Shown here one piece after another: positions 8,776 through 18,741 of a stretch of DNA of 64,000 nucleotides. A model generated the notes under the pieces. It saw only the letters and a list, made by a program, of their open reading frames with translations, was not told the origin of the DNA and did not search any database. The position numbers and the translations under genes were made by a program. This stretch comes from Clostridiaceae bacterium (GTDB lineage: Bacteria > Bacillota > Clostridia > Saccharofermentanales > Saccharofermentanaceae), in contig JAAYBI010000015.1 of NCBI GenBank assembly GCA_012718915.1, positions 1-64,000 of the forward strand. Reading direction: 5' to 3'. Position 1 is the first letter of the stretch, and each line of letters begins with the position of its first letter.

Positions 8776-8787
8776 GAACATACTTTC
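8776..8787 (+). promoter_or_regulatory. Possible LexA box upstream of uvrA
   Basis: GAACATACTTTC differs by one base from the Bacillota SOS box pattern GAAC-N4-GTTC, and it lies 22 bases before uvrA, a common SOS gene. A -10-like TATGAT lies at 8752-8757. The single mismatch in a symmetric half-site makes this only a candidate. Confidence 0.3.
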
Positions 8788-8809
8788 GGATTTATTTGAG
8801 GATTTAGTT

Positions 8810-11806
8810 ATGGATCAATATATCAGAATTAGAGGAGCTCGTGAGCACAACCTCAAAAATGTTAACCTGGATATACCCAGAGACCAGATTGTGGTGCTGA
8901 CCGGATTGTCCGGATCAGGTAAATCGTCTCTGGCTTTTGACACGATTTACGCAGAGGGTCAACGACGTTACGTTGAATCATTGTCTTCTTATGCCAGACT
9001 ATTTTTGGGACAGATGGAAAAACCGGATGTTGATCAAATTGATGGTCTTTCGCCTGCCATATCTATAGATCAGAAGACCACCAGCAAGAATCCGAGATCG
9101 ACGGTCGGCACGGTAACCGAGATATATGATTACCTGAGATTGCTTTTTGCGCGTGTCGGGACGATGCATTGCCCAAGTTGCGGACTCGAGATTTCCACGC
9201 AGTCCGTTGATCAGATTATTGATACGCTTAATGGATATGTCGAAGGTACGCGTCTTGTTATACTGGCTCCACTTGTTTCGGCTCGCAAAGGCGAGTATGC
9301 GAAACTTTTCGATAAGTTGCGTAAAGCCGGATTTGCGCGTGTTCGCGTAGATTCTGAAATTTTTGAGCTGGATGACGAAATACCTCTCAAAAAGAATGAA
9401 AAGCATAATATTGAATTAGTGGTAGATCGCATTATCATGCGATCGGATATTCAGTCTCGGCTCACAGATTCGCTTGAGACTGCAATGAATATGGCTGACG
9501 GTATTGTTCGAGTGCATATCATGGTTCCGGAGCATGAAGATGAATTCGGGGACATTCAGTACAGTGAGCTCGAACTCTTGTTTTCGCAGAAGTACGCGTG
9601 TTTGAGTTGCAGTGTTAGTTATGATGAGCCCTCTCCGAGAATGTTTTCGTTTAATAATCCTTTTGGCGCATGTTCGGATTGCTCCGGTTTGGGTACGCAT
9701 TCGTATATAGATCCTGAGCTTTGTGTTACGGATGATAATCTTTCAATCAATGAGGGTGCGATACGAACCGGCGGATGGAATTTTGATGAGCCGACCAGCT
9801 GGGGACGAGCGTTTATATTGGCATTGTCAAAACGTTATCATTTTTCTCTGGATACTAAGTGGAAGGATCTTCCCGAAGGAGTCAGAGACATTATACTTTA
9901 CGGTAACGGCGGAGAGATTCTGGATGTTGACACACGTTATAGCAAATATCCTCGCGGTGCTGAATATAAAAGCAAGTGGGAGGGCGTTGTACCGAGTCTC
10001 GAACGGCGATATAGAGAAACCGGGTCGGGAGACATGAAGGATTATTATGAGCAATATATGTCGATTCATCCGTGCTCGAAGTGTAACGGCGCACGTTTGA
10101 ATCCGGTTAGTTTGTCTGTTCGAATCAATAATCTCAATATATACGAGTTTACTTGCCTTCCGATTGTACATGCTTTGAATTATGTTGACCATCTTAAGCT
10201 TACCAGTCGTCAAAAGACAATAGCGGAACCCATTTTGAAGGAAATCCATGCCAGATTAAAGTTTCTTTCTGACGTTGGATTAGATTATATGACCCTAAGT
10301 CGATCGGCTTCGACATTATCAGGAGGAGAGTCACAACGCATCCGACTTGCGACGCAGATTGGTTCCGGGTTGATGGGTGTGTTATACATTCTTGATGAAC
10401 CGTCAATCGGTTTACACCAGCGCGACAATGCAAGGTTGCTCGGCACTCTAAGACATCTTAAAGCGCTTGGCAATACAGTTTTGGTCGTTGAGCATGATGA
10501 AGAGACAATGCGGGAAGCAGATCTGATTATTGATATGGGACCCGGAGCCGGTGAAAGAGGCGGGAAGGTCGTCGCTATCGGTACCGCTGAGGAGTTGGAG
10601 CGTATATCTGATTCGATTACCGGACAATACCTTAGCGGTGAGAGGTTTATACCGATTCCTCCGATTCGACGACCTATGGGTGATCAGTATCTGTCGATTA
10701 CGGGAGCAAGCGAGAATAATTTGAAGAACATTGATGTTCGTATCCCTATAGGTGTTTTGACCTGTATTACGGGCGTGTCCGGTTCCGGGAAAAGTTCTTT
10801 GGTCAACGGTATTATTTTGAAGCGATTATCTCGAGATCTTAACGGTGCAAGACGTCAACAGGGTAAGTATAAGAAATTCTCGGGTGCCAGTCTGTTGGAT
10901 AAGGTCATTGCTATTGATCAAAGTCCTATTGGGCGGACGCCGCGTTCGAATCCGGCGACATACACCGGCTGTTTTGATTTGATTCGAGAACTGTTTGCGC
11001 AGACAGAAGCGGCCAGGTCCAGAGGTTACAAAAACGGTCGATTTAGTTTCAATGTCCGCGGTGGCAGATGTGAAGCGTGTTCGGGCGATGGCGTGAATCG
11101 AATCGAAATGCATTTTTTGCCTGATGTATATGTGACGTGTGATGTATGTAAAGGTCGGCGTTACAATCGAGAGACTTTGGAGGTCAAATACAAGGGTAAG
11201 AGTATTGCAGATGTTTTGGATATGACAGTCGAAGAAGCCTTGTCGTTTTTTGAGAGCATTCCTAAAATCGCAAGGAAGTTAAGAACAATAGTTGATGTTG
11301 GAATGGGATACATTCGGTTAGGTCAACCCTCCACTCAATTGTCCGGCGGCGAGGCTCAACGAGTTAAATTAGCTACTGAACTCTCAAAGAGAAGTACCGG
11401 TAAGACTTTCTACATTTTAGACGAGCCAACCACCGGCCTGCATGTTGCGGACGTGCATAAGTTGGTTGACATTTTGCAGAGACTGACAGAAAATGGTAAT
11501 ACTGTTTTGGTCATCGAGCATAACCTGGATGTTATCAAGACTGCTGATTACATCATTGACTTGGGACCTGAGGGCGGAGATAAGGGCGGTTTCATAGTTG
11601 CCGAGGGAACTCCGGAAGAGGTCGCGAAATGCGATTCCTCTTATACCGGACAATACCTCAAGCGAATACTGGAACGTGAGGCACACCTCGTGCCTAATCA
11701 CGACGAGAGCAGAGCTTCTGCGAAGCGACTTGAAAATGACCGGCTTGAGATTGCTACGGCACCTAAGCCATTCAAGAGAAAAATAAAGGAAGACAAGGAT
11801 AAATAA
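8810..11806 (+). CDS. uvrA: Excinuclease ABC subunit A
   Basis: The damage-recognition ATPase of nucleotide excision repair, which loads UvrB on DNA. The product is 998 residues, slightly longer than the usual ~950, with two ABC modules. Walker A motifs are GLSGSGKSS near residue 32 and GVSGSGKSS in the second half. The ABC signatures are [12 protein letters not shown] and [12 protein letters not shown]. Zinc-binding cysteine pairs are CLSC/CSDC and CEAC/CDVC. The last ~50 residues form a charged lysine-rich tail beyond the usual end. uvrB is not adjacent. The stop codon abuts the ATG of the ClpE-like gene, so the two are likely cotranscribed and may share stress induction. Confidence 0.97.
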   Translation: MDQYIRIRGAREHNLKNVNLDIPRDQIVVLTGLSGSGKSSLAFDTIYAEGQRRYVESLSSYARLFLGQMEKPDVDQIDGLSPAISIDQKTTSKNPRSTVGTVTEIYDYLRLLFARVGTMHCPSCGLEISTQSVDQIIDTLNGYVEGTRLVILAPLVSARKGEYAKLFDKLRKAGFARVRVDSEIFELDDEIPLKKNEKHNIELVVDRIIMRSDIQSRLTDSLETAMNMADGIVRVHIMVPEHEDEFGDIQYSELELLFSQKYACLSCSVSYDEPSPRMFSFNNPFGACSDCSGLGTHSYIDPELCVTDDNLSINEGAIRTGGWNFDEPTSWGRAFILALSKRYHFSLDTKWKDLPEGVRDIILYGNGGEILDVDTRYSKYPRGAEYKSKWEGVVPSLERRYRETGSGDMKDYYEQYMSIHPCSKCNGARLNPVSLSVRINNLNIYEFTCLPIVHALNYVDHLKLTSRQKTIAEPILKEIHARLKFLSDVGLDYMTLSRSASTLSGGESQRIRLATQIGSGLMGVLYILDEPSIGLHQRDNARLLGTLRHLKALGNTVLVVEHDEETMREADLIIDMGPGAGERGGKVVAIGTAEELERISDSITGQYLSGERFIPIPPIRRPMGDQYLSITGASENNLKNIDVRIPIGVLTCITGVSGSGKSSLVNGIILKRLSRDLNGARRQQGKYKKFSGASLLDKVIAIDQSPIGRTPRSNPATYTGCFDLIRELFAQTEAARSRGYKNGRFSFNVRGGRCEACSGDGVNRIEMHFLPDVYVTCDVCKGRRYNRETLEVKYKGKSIADVLDMTVEEALSFFESIPKIARKLRTIVDVGMGYIRLGQPSTQLSGGEAQRVKLATELSKRSTGKTFYILDEPTTGLHVADVHKLVDILQRLTENGNTVLVIEHNLDVIKTADYIIDLGPEGGDKGGFIVAEGTPEEVAKCDSSYTGQYLKRILEREAHLVPNHDESRASAKRLENDRLEIATAPKPFKRKIKEDKDK

Positions 11807-14278
11807 ATGTCAAAATGCATCATTTGCAAGAAGAACGTAGCGGTTGTGTACACGACTCGCATTGATAACGGCAGACGTATCACAGAGGGACTGTGTCTCA
11901 AGTGTGCCTACGAGACCGGAATTGGCGGAATCGAGGAGATGTTCGCTAAATCAGGTATCAACGAATCTAACATCGATAAACTATCTGAAAGACTTAATAA
12001 CGTTATGTCATCTGCTAACGCGGAGAGCATGATGCCGGAAGATATCTTTAAAATGTTAATGGGTGAAGAGGGAGAGGCATATGGTGAGATGTTTTCCGCT
12101 GATGATTCGGATGAAGACAGCGAACTTATGCCATATGAGGAGGAGAATATTTCAAACCTCGGATTTTTAGATATCGGAGATCAATCTTCGATGCAGTCCG
12201 ATTCTCCGTTTTCTTCTCCTGAGGACGATAACAATCTGCCATATACTTCTTCCAAAAATGCGGAGTCCGGTGATCCGGGGCGAAAGACCGCGGATAAAAA
12301 CGCCAATTCCCGCAAGAAAGAACCTAAACTGAGATTTTTGGATCAATTTGGTACCAATTTGACGATGAAAGCCAAAGAAGGAAAGATTGATCGGATTATC
12401 GGTCGCGCGAAGGAATTAGAGCGTGTAGTTCAGATTCTTAATCGCAGAACCAAGAATAATCCGGCTATACTGGGAGCGCCGGGTGTCGGCAAGACAGCCA
12501 TTGCCGAAGGGTTAGCGGTAAGAATAGCATCCGGGGAGGTTCCGGCAAAATTATTGGATATGTCGGTCTATTTATTGGATATGACTGCAATGGTAGCCGG
12601 TACCCAATTCAGAGGTCAATTTGAGAGCCGAATGAAAGGTGTCGTCGATGATGCCAGAAAGAGCGGAAATATCATTCTTGTCATCGATGAACTACATAAT
12701 ATTATGGGCGCCGGTGACGCCGAAGGTGCCATGAATGCCGCTAATATTTTGAAACCTGCCCTGGCGAAGGGTGAGATTCGTGTCATTGGATCGACCACAT
12801 TAGATGAATATCGTCGCTTTATTGAGAAAGACTCTGCACTCGAAAGACGTTTTCAGAAAGTTATTATTGATGAACCTTCTGAAGCTGAGAGCATTGAGAT
12901 TCTTAAAGGAATTCGTGATTATTACGAATCCCATCACCACGTATCTTATTCCGATGAGGTGATTGAATACTCTGTAAAGGTTGCCACTCGATATATTATG
13001 GATCGCTTTTTGCCCGATAAAGCAATTGACTTGTTAGACGAAGCCGGTTCCCGTGCGAATCTTCAAGAAGTTCGCTTGGTTAAGCTCAAACAGATCGGTT
13101 TAGAAATCGAGCAGGTCAAGATTGCATTAGCCGGTGTTGAGCAGAAGATAGAGGCATCGGCACCGCAGATGATCGAAGAGCAAAAACTTTATGAAATCCA
13201 AGCTGAAACTAAGGCAACTTTATTGCGTCTTGAGCAAGAACAATTTTCTCTTGAGAGTGAGATTGTGCCTACTATTATCTCTAAAGAAGACATTGCTCGT
13301 GTCGTAGAGATGTGGACCGGAATTCCCATACAGAGAATTTCAGAGTCTGAATCTGAGAAATTATTAAAACTTGAAGATCGTCTTCACGAGCGGGTTGTTG
13401 GCCAGGACGAAGCTGTAAGTGCTTTAGCACGAGCCATTCGTCGTAACCGTTCCGGATTTGGCAAGAAGCACAAACCCGCTTCGTTTATTTTTGTCGGCCC
13501 GACCGGTGTCGGTAAAACAGAACTCGTCAAAGCAATCGCTGAGGCGATGTTTTCGAGAGAAGATGCTCTCATTCGATTGGATATGTCCGAGTTTATGGAA
13601 GCCCACACAGTCAGCAAGATGATTGGTTCTCCTCCGGGATATGTCGGTTATGATGACGGCGGACAATTGACAGAGCGTGTGCGTCGTAAACCATATTCAG
13701 TGTTGCTTTTCGACGAGATTGAAAAGGCGCATCCGGACGTTTTTAACCTGTTACTTCAGATTCTGGATGACGGGCGGTTAACCGACAGTCACGGCAGATT
13801 GGTGAATTTTGAAAATACGATTTTAGTTATGACTTCCAATGCAGGAACGACTCTTAAGTCCAACGGTATCGGATTCGGTGCAGAAGGGCATGTAGCATTA
13901 GAAAGCCGCGTTCAAACCGTGCTCAAGGATATGTTCCGTCCGGAGTTTTTGAATCGTATTGACGAGATTATTGTATTCCGAGAGTTAACATCAGAACAGA
14001 TCCGCACAATCGTGGATTTGATGCTCAGAGAACTCTCCCACTCTCTTTCTGAAAAATTTATAGCTTTGGAGGTTTCCGAAAAAGCTAAGGATCAGCTAGC
14101 CCGTGAAGGTTACGATCCTAAATATGGTGCGAGGCCTTTGCGAAAAACCATTCAGCGTCGACTTGAAGATCCTTTGGCCGATATGTATCTGATGGGTAAA
14201 CTTGAAAAAGCGTCACTCGTACGAATCGATCATGACGCTGAAAAGTATACATTTGATCTGGTTCAACGAGAAGACTAA
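11807..14278 (+). CDS. ClpE-like AAA+ unfoldase with zinc finger
   Basis: An ATP-dependent unfoldase that feeds ClpP or refolds aggregated protein. The N-terminus has a CxxC...CxxC zinc finger (C4, C7, C30, C33) as in ClpE, and not the ClpC/ClpA repeat domain. A long acidic, serine-rich linker (about 90-170) follows, longer than in B. subtilis ClpE. Then come two AAA modules with GAPGVGKT (223-230) and GPTGVGKTE in the second, a helical insertion between them, and a ClpB_D2-small C-terminal domain. At 823 residues it is longer than usual because of the linker. It starts right at the uvrA stop. Its 3' end overlaps the convergent argJ gene by four bases. Confidence 0.9.
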   Translation: MSKCIICKKNVAVVYTTRIDNGRRITEGLCLKCAYETGIGGIEEMFAKSGINESNIDKLSERLNNVMSSANAESMMPEDIFKMLMGEEGEAYGEMFSADDSDEDSELMPYEEENISNLGFLDIGDQSSMQSDSPFSSPEDDNNLPYTSSKNAESGDPGRKTADKNANSRKKEPKLRFLDQFGTNLTMKAKEGKIDRIIGRAKELERVVQILNRRTKNNPAILGAPGVGKTAIAEGLAVRIASGEVPAKLLDMSVYLLDMTAMVAGTQFRGQFESRMKGVVDDARKSGNIILVIDELHNIMGAGDAEGAMNAANILKPALAKGEIRVIGSTTLDEYRRFIEKDSALERRFQKVIIDEPSEAESIEILKGIRDYYESHHHVSYSDEVIEYSVKVATRYIMDRFLPDKAIDLLDEAGSRANLQEVRLVKLKQIGLEIEQVKIALAGVEQKIEASAPQMIEEQKLYEIQAETKATLLRLEQEQFSLESEIVPTIISKEDIARVVEMWTGIPIQRISESESEKLLKLEDRLHERVVGQDEAVSALARAIRRNRSGFGKKHKPASFIFVGPTGVGKTELVKAIAEAMFSREDALIRLDMSEFMEAHTVSKMIGSPPGYVGYDDGGQLTERVRRKPYSVLLFDEIEKAHPDVFNLLLQILDDGRLTDSHGRLVNFENTILVMTSNAGTTLKSNGIGFGAEGHVALESRVQTVLKDMFRPEFLNRIDEIIVFRELTSEQIRTIVDLMLRELSHSLSEKFIALEVSEKAKDQLAREGYDPKYGARPLRKTIQRRLEDPLADMYLMGKLEKASLVRIDHDAEKYTFDLVQRED

Positions 14279-15480
14279 CTCCTGTAGCTACCATTTATCG
14301 TGACATAATCATGAGAGAAGTCACAAGTCCACATACGATCGTTGAAATCACCGGCATTGAGATGAATCTCGATGCCGATTTCTTTTTGTTTCAAGATATC
14401 TTTGGCGACTTCTTCATCAAATGGTAATGCACACCCATCTTTATATACGGGCAGTGAGCCAAGGAATATATCAATCATTTCGGGGTTGATTTGAGCTCCT
14501 GAATATCCAAGAGCAGTGATTATTCGTCCGCAATTCGCATCTTCTCCGTATATTGCGGTTTTGACTAGAGGTGAGCGGCAGACACTGAGGACACAAAGGT
14601 AAGCATCTTGTGATGTCGGAGCACCCGTGACATTGACCTCAATCAATTTCGTAGCACCTTCACCGTCGGCGGCAATCTTTCGAGAAAGGTCTTCACAAAT
14701 GTCATAAAGGGCAGACTCAAAGAGTTCGAAAGCCTCCGAATTTTCTTCTATGCGAACGCCGCTTTGGCCGTTTGCCATTATGATAACGGAATCACATACG
14801 GAAGTATCCCCGTCAACACTGACGCGATTATAGGTGGTACGAGAAATTTTCTTAAGAAGTGACGAGAGGAGATCCTTATCCATATCAACGTCGGTTGTAA
14901 TCACACTGATCATTGTGGCCATATTGGGATGAATCATTCCGGATCCCTTAGCGATAGCTGCGATTCTCACTTTTCCGGCATGGCATTCGATCTGAGCAGC
15001 TGCTTCCTTTTCGACCGTATCGGTGGTCATGATGGCATGCATTGCATCATGAGAGCTTTCAGCAGTATTTCCTAAACTGCTGACGACTTGAGGAAGAGAG
15101 GACAGAATTATTTCGGTCGGCATTCTCTGCCCAATGACACCGGTTGAAAACGTAAGAACTTCTGAGCCGGAACAACCGAAATAATTAGCAAATTTACTCG
15201 CAATCAGATCAGCATCTTCAACGCCTTGGGGACCGATGCAGGCATTGGCGTTGCCGCTATTGATTAATACGGCTCGAAAATCAGTTCTGCTATTTATAAG
15301 ATCCATTGATCGTTTGAGAGAGTGCCCCTTAACCAAGTTAGTCGTATAAACGCCGACGACATGACAAGGCGTCTCTGATGCGATACAAGCAAAATCGGGA
15401 GCATTTGTCTTTTTTAGTCCGACATGAATGCCGGTTGCAATAAATCCTTTTGGAAAAGTAATGAAGGCATCTTCAATCAT
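14275..15480 (-). CDS. argJ: Bifunctional glutamate N-acetyltransferase / ornithine acetyltransferase
   Basis: Carries out the acetyl-recycling step of arginine synthesis: it moves acetyl from N-acetylornithine to glutamate, and in bifunctional members also uses acetyl-CoA. The precursor is 401 residues and self-cleaves before a threonine; KGSGMIHPNMATM places that threonine at about residue 189. The frame is open further upstream to 15630, but ATG at 15480 has a GAGG site five bases upstream on the minus strand and matches the family start. No other arg gene is nearby, so it is an orphan. Its last four bases overlap the 3' end of the convergent ClpE-like gene. Confidence 0.93.
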   Translation of the reverse strand: MIEDAFITFPKGFIATGIHVGLKKTNAPDFACIASETPCHVVGVYTTNLVKGHSLKRSMDLINSRTDFRAVLINSGNANACIGPQGVEDADLIASKFANYFGCSGSEVLTFSTGVIGQRMPTEIILSSLPQVVSSLGNTAESSHDAMHAIMTTDTVEKEAAAQIECHAGKVRIAAIAKGSGMIHPNMATMISVITTDVDMDKDLLSSLLKKISRTTYNRVSVDGDTSVCDSVIIMANGQSGVRIEENSEAFELFESALYDICEDLSRKIAADGEGATKLIEVNVTGAPTSQDAYLCVLSVCRSPLVKTAIYGEDANCGRIITALGYSGAQINPEMIDIFLGSLPVYKDGCALPFDEEVAKDILKQKEIGIEIHLNAGDFNDRMWTCDFSHDYVTINGSYRS

Positions 15481-15511
15481 ATGAACCTCGCGCATTTTTA
15501 TATTAACTTGA

Positions 15512-15661
15512 ATCATTATACAACACTTCGATAGGTTGTTCGATGCCATAACACCCTTTGTGCAATATGAATTTTCGGATCTGCCTGAAGAAAAGTTTAC
15601 CGATGAATCTGCAATCGAAATACTTAACAATCAAATACTATATGTGATTCCTTATTCTTAA
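15512..15661 (+). pseudogene. Possible remnant of a coding sequence (C-terminal fragment)
   Basis: The 302-base gap between argJ and the DUF975 gene holds a short open stretch of about 49 codons after a TGA at 15509. Its translation looks like a globular protein end (FDAITPFVQYEF, then TDESAIEILNN) and stops at TAA 15659-15661. It has no ATG and no ribosome binding site; the only usable start is a TTG at 15536. It could be the decayed end of a lost gene, or chance. The rest of the gap is AT-rich with no clear promoter. Confidence 0.25.
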
Positions 15662-15782
15662 TACGATCGATACCTTTAAATGCAGAATATACTCTATAAA
15701 TGATGACTTCTACGTCATGATGCAGCTTGCGGATTTATATGATATATTCAATGTAGTTGTAAAAATAATGGAGGATAAAACT

Positions 15783-16736
15783 TTGTGGAAGTATTCTGAT
15801 ATTCGCAAAAAGGCTTGGAACTCTTTAACAGATGGAAGCCCGATTAATGCTGTTTTGGCAACATTTATATATTCGTTAATTATTTCTGTACCGGTGACTT
15901 TTATCGTGACGGCATCTACAATATTTCTATTTGTTTCAGGAGGCGCTTTTATTATAGAAAGCGAATCTCATCAAATCGATTACAGCTGGTTTGCGAGTAC
16001 CGGATTTATAGTTTTTATTTTATCATTCCTTCTGATTCTTCTTTTGATTGTTTTATTCGGCATATTTGTTATCGCACCGCTTACGGTCGGATATAATCGT
16101 TATCTGATTAATATGGTTCGTAAAAGTCCCGATAATGGTTTTGGATCAATTTTTTATTCATTTAAAAAGGGCAGATACTTGAATCAAGTCGCCGGAATGT
16201 TTGCAAAAGACATAAGACTCGCTTTGAATTCCGTTGTGTTTTTTGTTGCAATATATGTACCTTGGATCATATTTTATTTTGTTCTGCCATTTCTTGATTC
16301 GCTTGGTAATTCAAATAACAATTTATTGCTGATTTTGTTTCCGATGTTATTGATCCTTATAATTTTTCTCCTTCCGATTCTGGCCAATCTTTGGTTTATT
16401 CGGTGCGCATATGCGTATAGATTTACAGAATTTATTATTGCTGAGTATGACGGTTTGAAAATGAATCAAGCAGTTAATCTCAGTATCAAGTTAGCAAAAG
16501 GCATCAAGCTTCGAATGGTTTTTCTGAATCTGACTTTTATTGGTTGGTATTTTTTGAATTATATGACGTCTGGTTTGCTGATGTACTGGATTACTCCTTA
16601 TATAACTACCGCGTTTTATAAAGTGTATTGCATACAAAAATCGAATAATCCTGAGCTATTTGAGGGGTTGACGCCATTCGAGTATGATAAGGATATATTA
16701 CAGTCTGACGGTGTTGAAGAAAGTGTGACTATATGA
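15783..16736 (+). CDS. DUF975-family integral membrane protein
   Basis: A multi-pass membrane protein of unknown function. Five or six hydrophobic helices are visible, among them AVLATFIYSLIISVPVTFIV, FIVFILSFLLILLLIVLFGI, SVVFFVAIYVPWIIFYFVL and LLLILFPMLLILIIFLLPIL. The motif APLTVGYNRYLINMVRK and the C-terminal NLTFIGWYFLNYMTSG-type segment are characteristic of DUF975. TTG at 15783 is chosen because TGGAGG at 15769-15774 is eight bases upstream. An in-frame ATG at 15768 overlaps that site. The last four bases overlap the start of the FAD oxidoreductase gene (ATGA), suggesting coupling. Confidence 0.75.
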   Translation: MWKYSDIRKKAWNSLTDGSPINAVLATFIYSLIISVPVTFIVTASTIFLFVSGGAFIIESESHQIDYSWFASTGFIVFILSFLLILLLIVLFGIFVIAPLTVGYNRYLINMVRKSPDNGFGSIFYSFKKGRYLNQVAGMFAKDIRLALNSVVFFVAIYVPWIIFYFVLPFLDSLGNSNNNLLLILFPMLLILIIFLLPILANLWFIRCAYAYRFTEFIIAEYDGLKMNQAVNLSIKLAKGIKLRMVFLNLTFIGWYFLNYMTSGLLMYWITPYITTAFYKVYCIQKSNNPELFEGLTPFEYDKDILQSDGVEESVTI

Positions 16737-18124
16737 CAGCCATGAAGAAATATGACGTAGCGATAATCGGCGCGGGTATTGCCGGCATTTTCGCGGCATA
16801 TGAACTTACAGTTAAGAGGCCGGATTTAAAGATTGCACTGATTGAGCAGGGGCACCCGGTCGAGAAGCGAAGGTGTCCAATAATAGAGAACAAAGTTGAT
16901 CATTGTATTGGATGTAAGCCATGTGCGATTATGCGTGGTTTTGGCGGTGCCGGAGCATTTTCCGATGGCAAGTTCAATTTTACGACTGCTTTTGGCGGGT
17001 GGCTTAACGAGTATCTATCGGATAAGGACGTGATGTCTCTGATTGAGTATGTGGATTCCGTAAATGCTCAATTTGGCGCGACCGATGTTATATTTTCGAC
17101 CAACACACCTCAAGCCGAAGAAATTCGAAGAAAGGCAATCGGTCTGGATCTTCATCTGATGGATGCGCAATGTAAGCATCTGGGCACGGAGAAAAACCGC
17201 GAGCTGCTCTCATCCCAATTTCGCTTTTTGAATGAGAGGATTGATTTGATTACCGGTACTGTTGTGAAAGAAATCAGCGGAAGGCCGGATGGTTCATATG
17301 TTCTTGAAACTACAATTGGTGATTTGGAGTGTCAATATCTAATTGCGGCTCCGGGTCGCTCCGGTGCGGAATGGTTTCAGGATCAATGCCGAAAACTCAA
17401 GTTGGTGATGATTAATAATCAAGTGGATTTAGGTGTGCGTGTTGAGTTGCCGGCTATTGTTTTCAAGGAAATTACGGATGCGATGTATGAGGCAAAGCTA
17501 TTGTACAGAACATCACGATACAAGGATATGGTTCGGACGTTTTGCATGAATCCTTATGGATATGTTGTTACTGAAAATACCGACGGTATTATTACGGTTA
17601 ACGGACATAGTTATACCGACCCCGAATTACGAAGCGAAAATACCAATTTTGCGCTATTAGTCAGCAATCGCTTTACGACGCCGTTTAACGAACCCTATCA
17701 GTACGGCAAACGCATCGCTTCACTATCCAATATGCTGGGAGGAGGTATCATAGTTCAACGCTTTGGCGACTTGCTTGACGGTAGACGAACGAACGGACAT
17801 CGGTTGCCTCAGGGCTTTGTAAAACCGACGCTGAATGCCACTCCGGGGGATTTGTCGTTAGTCTTGCCTAAGAGACACCTTGATAATATCATCGAGATGA
17901 TTCAGGTGTTGGATCGATTGGCACCCGGAACAGCAAATCAGGACACATTGCTCTACGGCGTTGAAGTCAAATTTTACAGCGCCCGACTGAGTCTTTCGAA
18001 TGAACTTGAGACGATGATGCCCAATTTTTTCGCAGTCGGTGACGGAGCGGGAATTACCAGAGGGTTGTCTCAGGCAGGAGCCAGCGGTGTTCACGTTGCA
18101 CGTTCGATTCTCAAACGCTTGTAG
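16733..18124 (+). CDS. FAD-dependent oxidoreductase (COG2509-like)
   Basis: A 463-residue flavoprotein with an N-terminal dinucleotide fold (DVAIIGAGIAGIFAAYEL) that should bind FAD. A cysteine-rich element follows at about residue 49 (RRCPIIENKVDHCIGCKPCA), and there is a glycine-rich C-terminal motif (FFAVGDGAGITRGLSQAGA). This matches a family of uncharacterised FAD-dependent dehydrogenases common in Clostridia. The substrate is unknown. The ATG overlaps the previous stop by four bases, and a second in-frame ATG at 16742 (MKKYDVA) is also possible. The cysteine cluster could hold a metal or a disulphide, which I cannot decide. Confidence 0.8.
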   Translation: MTAMKKYDVAIIGAGIAGIFAAYELTVKRPDLKIALIEQGHPVEKRRCPIIENKVDHCIGCKPCAIMRGFGGAGAFSDGKFNFTTAFGGWLNEYLSDKDVMSLIEYVDSVNAQFGATDVIFSTNTPQAEEIRRKAIGLDLHLMDAQCKHLGTEKNRELLSSQFRFLNERIDLITGTVVKEISGRPDGSYVLETTIGDLECQYLIAAPGRSGAEWFQDQCRKLKLVMINNQVDLGVRVELPAIVFKEITDAMYEAKLLYRTSRYKDMVRTFCMNPYGYVVTENTDGIITVNGHSYTDPELRSENTNFALLVSNRFTTPFNEPYQYGKRIASLSNMLGGGIIVQRFGDLLDGRRTNGHRLPQGFVKPTLNATPGDLSLVLPKRHLDNIIEMIQVLDRLAPGTANQDTLLYGVEVKFYSARLSLSNELETMMPNFFAVGDGAGITRGLSQAGASGVHVARSILKRL

Positions 18125-18180
18125 TTGGGCGTTATTTGTTAGGTTAATGGATTGTAGCCGTTTAATTTAGATGCTGAATT

Positions 18181-18201
18181 AGCTTTTCGAGAAAGCTTTT
18201 T
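18181..18201 (+). terminator. Weak terminator after the FAD oxidoreductase
   Basis: AGCTTT (18181-18186) pairs with AAAGCT (18192-18197) and is followed by TTTT. The stem is short and AT-rich, so it may be inefficient. Confidence 0.4.
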
Positions 18202-18233
18202 GACTTTTGTACTATCTTATATTACTGAATCGG

Positions 18234-18262
18234 TTGACAATTATCTCTTTGAAACATATAAT
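18234..18262 (+). promoter_or_regulatory. Consensus promoter of the tRNA-His/Gln/Lys operon
   Basis: TTGACA (18234-18239), a 17-base spacer and TATAAT (18257-18262). All twelve bases match the sigma-A consensus, as expected for a strongly expressed stable-RNA promoter 30 bases before tRNA-His. Confidence 0.92.
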
Positions 18263-18291
18263 TTCATTCGTGCCTTTAATGGTACGGATAT

Positions 18292-18369
18292 GGTGGAATT
18301 AGCTCAGTTGGTTAGAGCGCTAGTTTGTGGCACTAGAGGTCATGGGTTCGATTCCCATATTCCACCCCA
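18292..18369 (+). tRNA. tRNA-His (GTG anticodon)
   Basis: Acceptor GTGGAAT pairs with ATTCCAC. The encoded extra G at -1 (18292) and discriminator C73 are the tRNA-His identity elements. The anticodon loop TTGTGGC gives GTG. CCA is encoded (18367-18369). It is the first gene of a three-tRNA operon. Confidence 0.95.
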
Positions 18370-18382
18370 TATATATCTATTC

Positions 18383-18400
18383 CTTTGGCGGTACGGCCGC
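18383..18400 (+). other. tRNA spacer hairpin motif
   Basis: The spacer between tRNA-His and tRNA-Gln holds CTTTGGCGGTACGGCCGC, able to form a GCGG/CCGC hairpin. A longer version with the same CTTTGGCGGT start occurs between tRNA-Gly and tRNA-Arg. It may be a processing signal. Confidence 0.4.
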
Positions 18401-18404
18401 TCGA

Positions 18405-18479
18405 TGGGGTGTCGCCAAGCGGTAAGGCACGGGACTTTGACTCCCGCACTCGTAGGTTCAAATCCTGCCACCCCAGCCA
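18405..18479 (+). tRNA. tRNA-Gln (TTG anticodon)
   Basis: Acceptor TGGGGTG pairs with CACCCCA, the discriminator is G, and CCA is encoded. The anticodon loop CTTTGAC gives TTG, reading CAA/CAG. The T arm is AGGTTCAAATCCT. Confidence 0.95.
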
Positions 18480-18482
18480 TAT

Positions 18483-18558
18483 GGTTCACTAGCTCAGTTG
18501 GTAGAGCACCTGACTTTTAATCAGGGGGTCCGGAGTTCGAACCTCCGGTGAGCCACCA
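18483..18558 (+). tRNA. tRNA-Lys (TTT anticodon)
   Basis: Acceptor GGTTCAC pairs with GTGAGCC, the discriminator is A, and CCA is encoded. The anticodon loop CTTTTAA gives TTT, reading AAA/AAG. It lies four bases after tRNA-Gln and is the last tRNA before the operon terminator. Confidence 0.95.
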
Positions 18559-18560
18559 AG

Positions 18561-18589
18561 AAGCCTCGGATAACCCGGGGCTTTTTTTT
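18561..18589 (+). terminator. Terminator of the tRNA-His/Gln/Lys operon
   Basis: AAGCCTCGG pairs with CCGGGGCTT (one wobble) and runs into eight T residues. Confidence 0.92.
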
Positions 18590-18741
18590 GTCGACTAGTG
18601 CTTTTTGCCTCAAAACTATGAGTACTGTTTGTTCACACAAAACTACCGCATATCTGATATCTTACTGTAATAGTACTGTAGTGGCGTTTTGGTAAAATAA
18701 TTGCAAATGCAATAAAAGCAACATTCTTGGAGGGCGTTACA

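Noticed and set aside
18200-18520. Open reading frame across the tRNA-His/Gln/Lys cluster
   Set aside because: It is fully explained by three complete tRNAs with encoded CCA ends.
18621-18679. Two AGTACTGT octamers 51 bp apart upstream of the dockerin gene as an operator pair
   Set aside because: An 8-base repeat in AT-rich intergenic DNA is easily chance, and no promoter could be placed relative to it.
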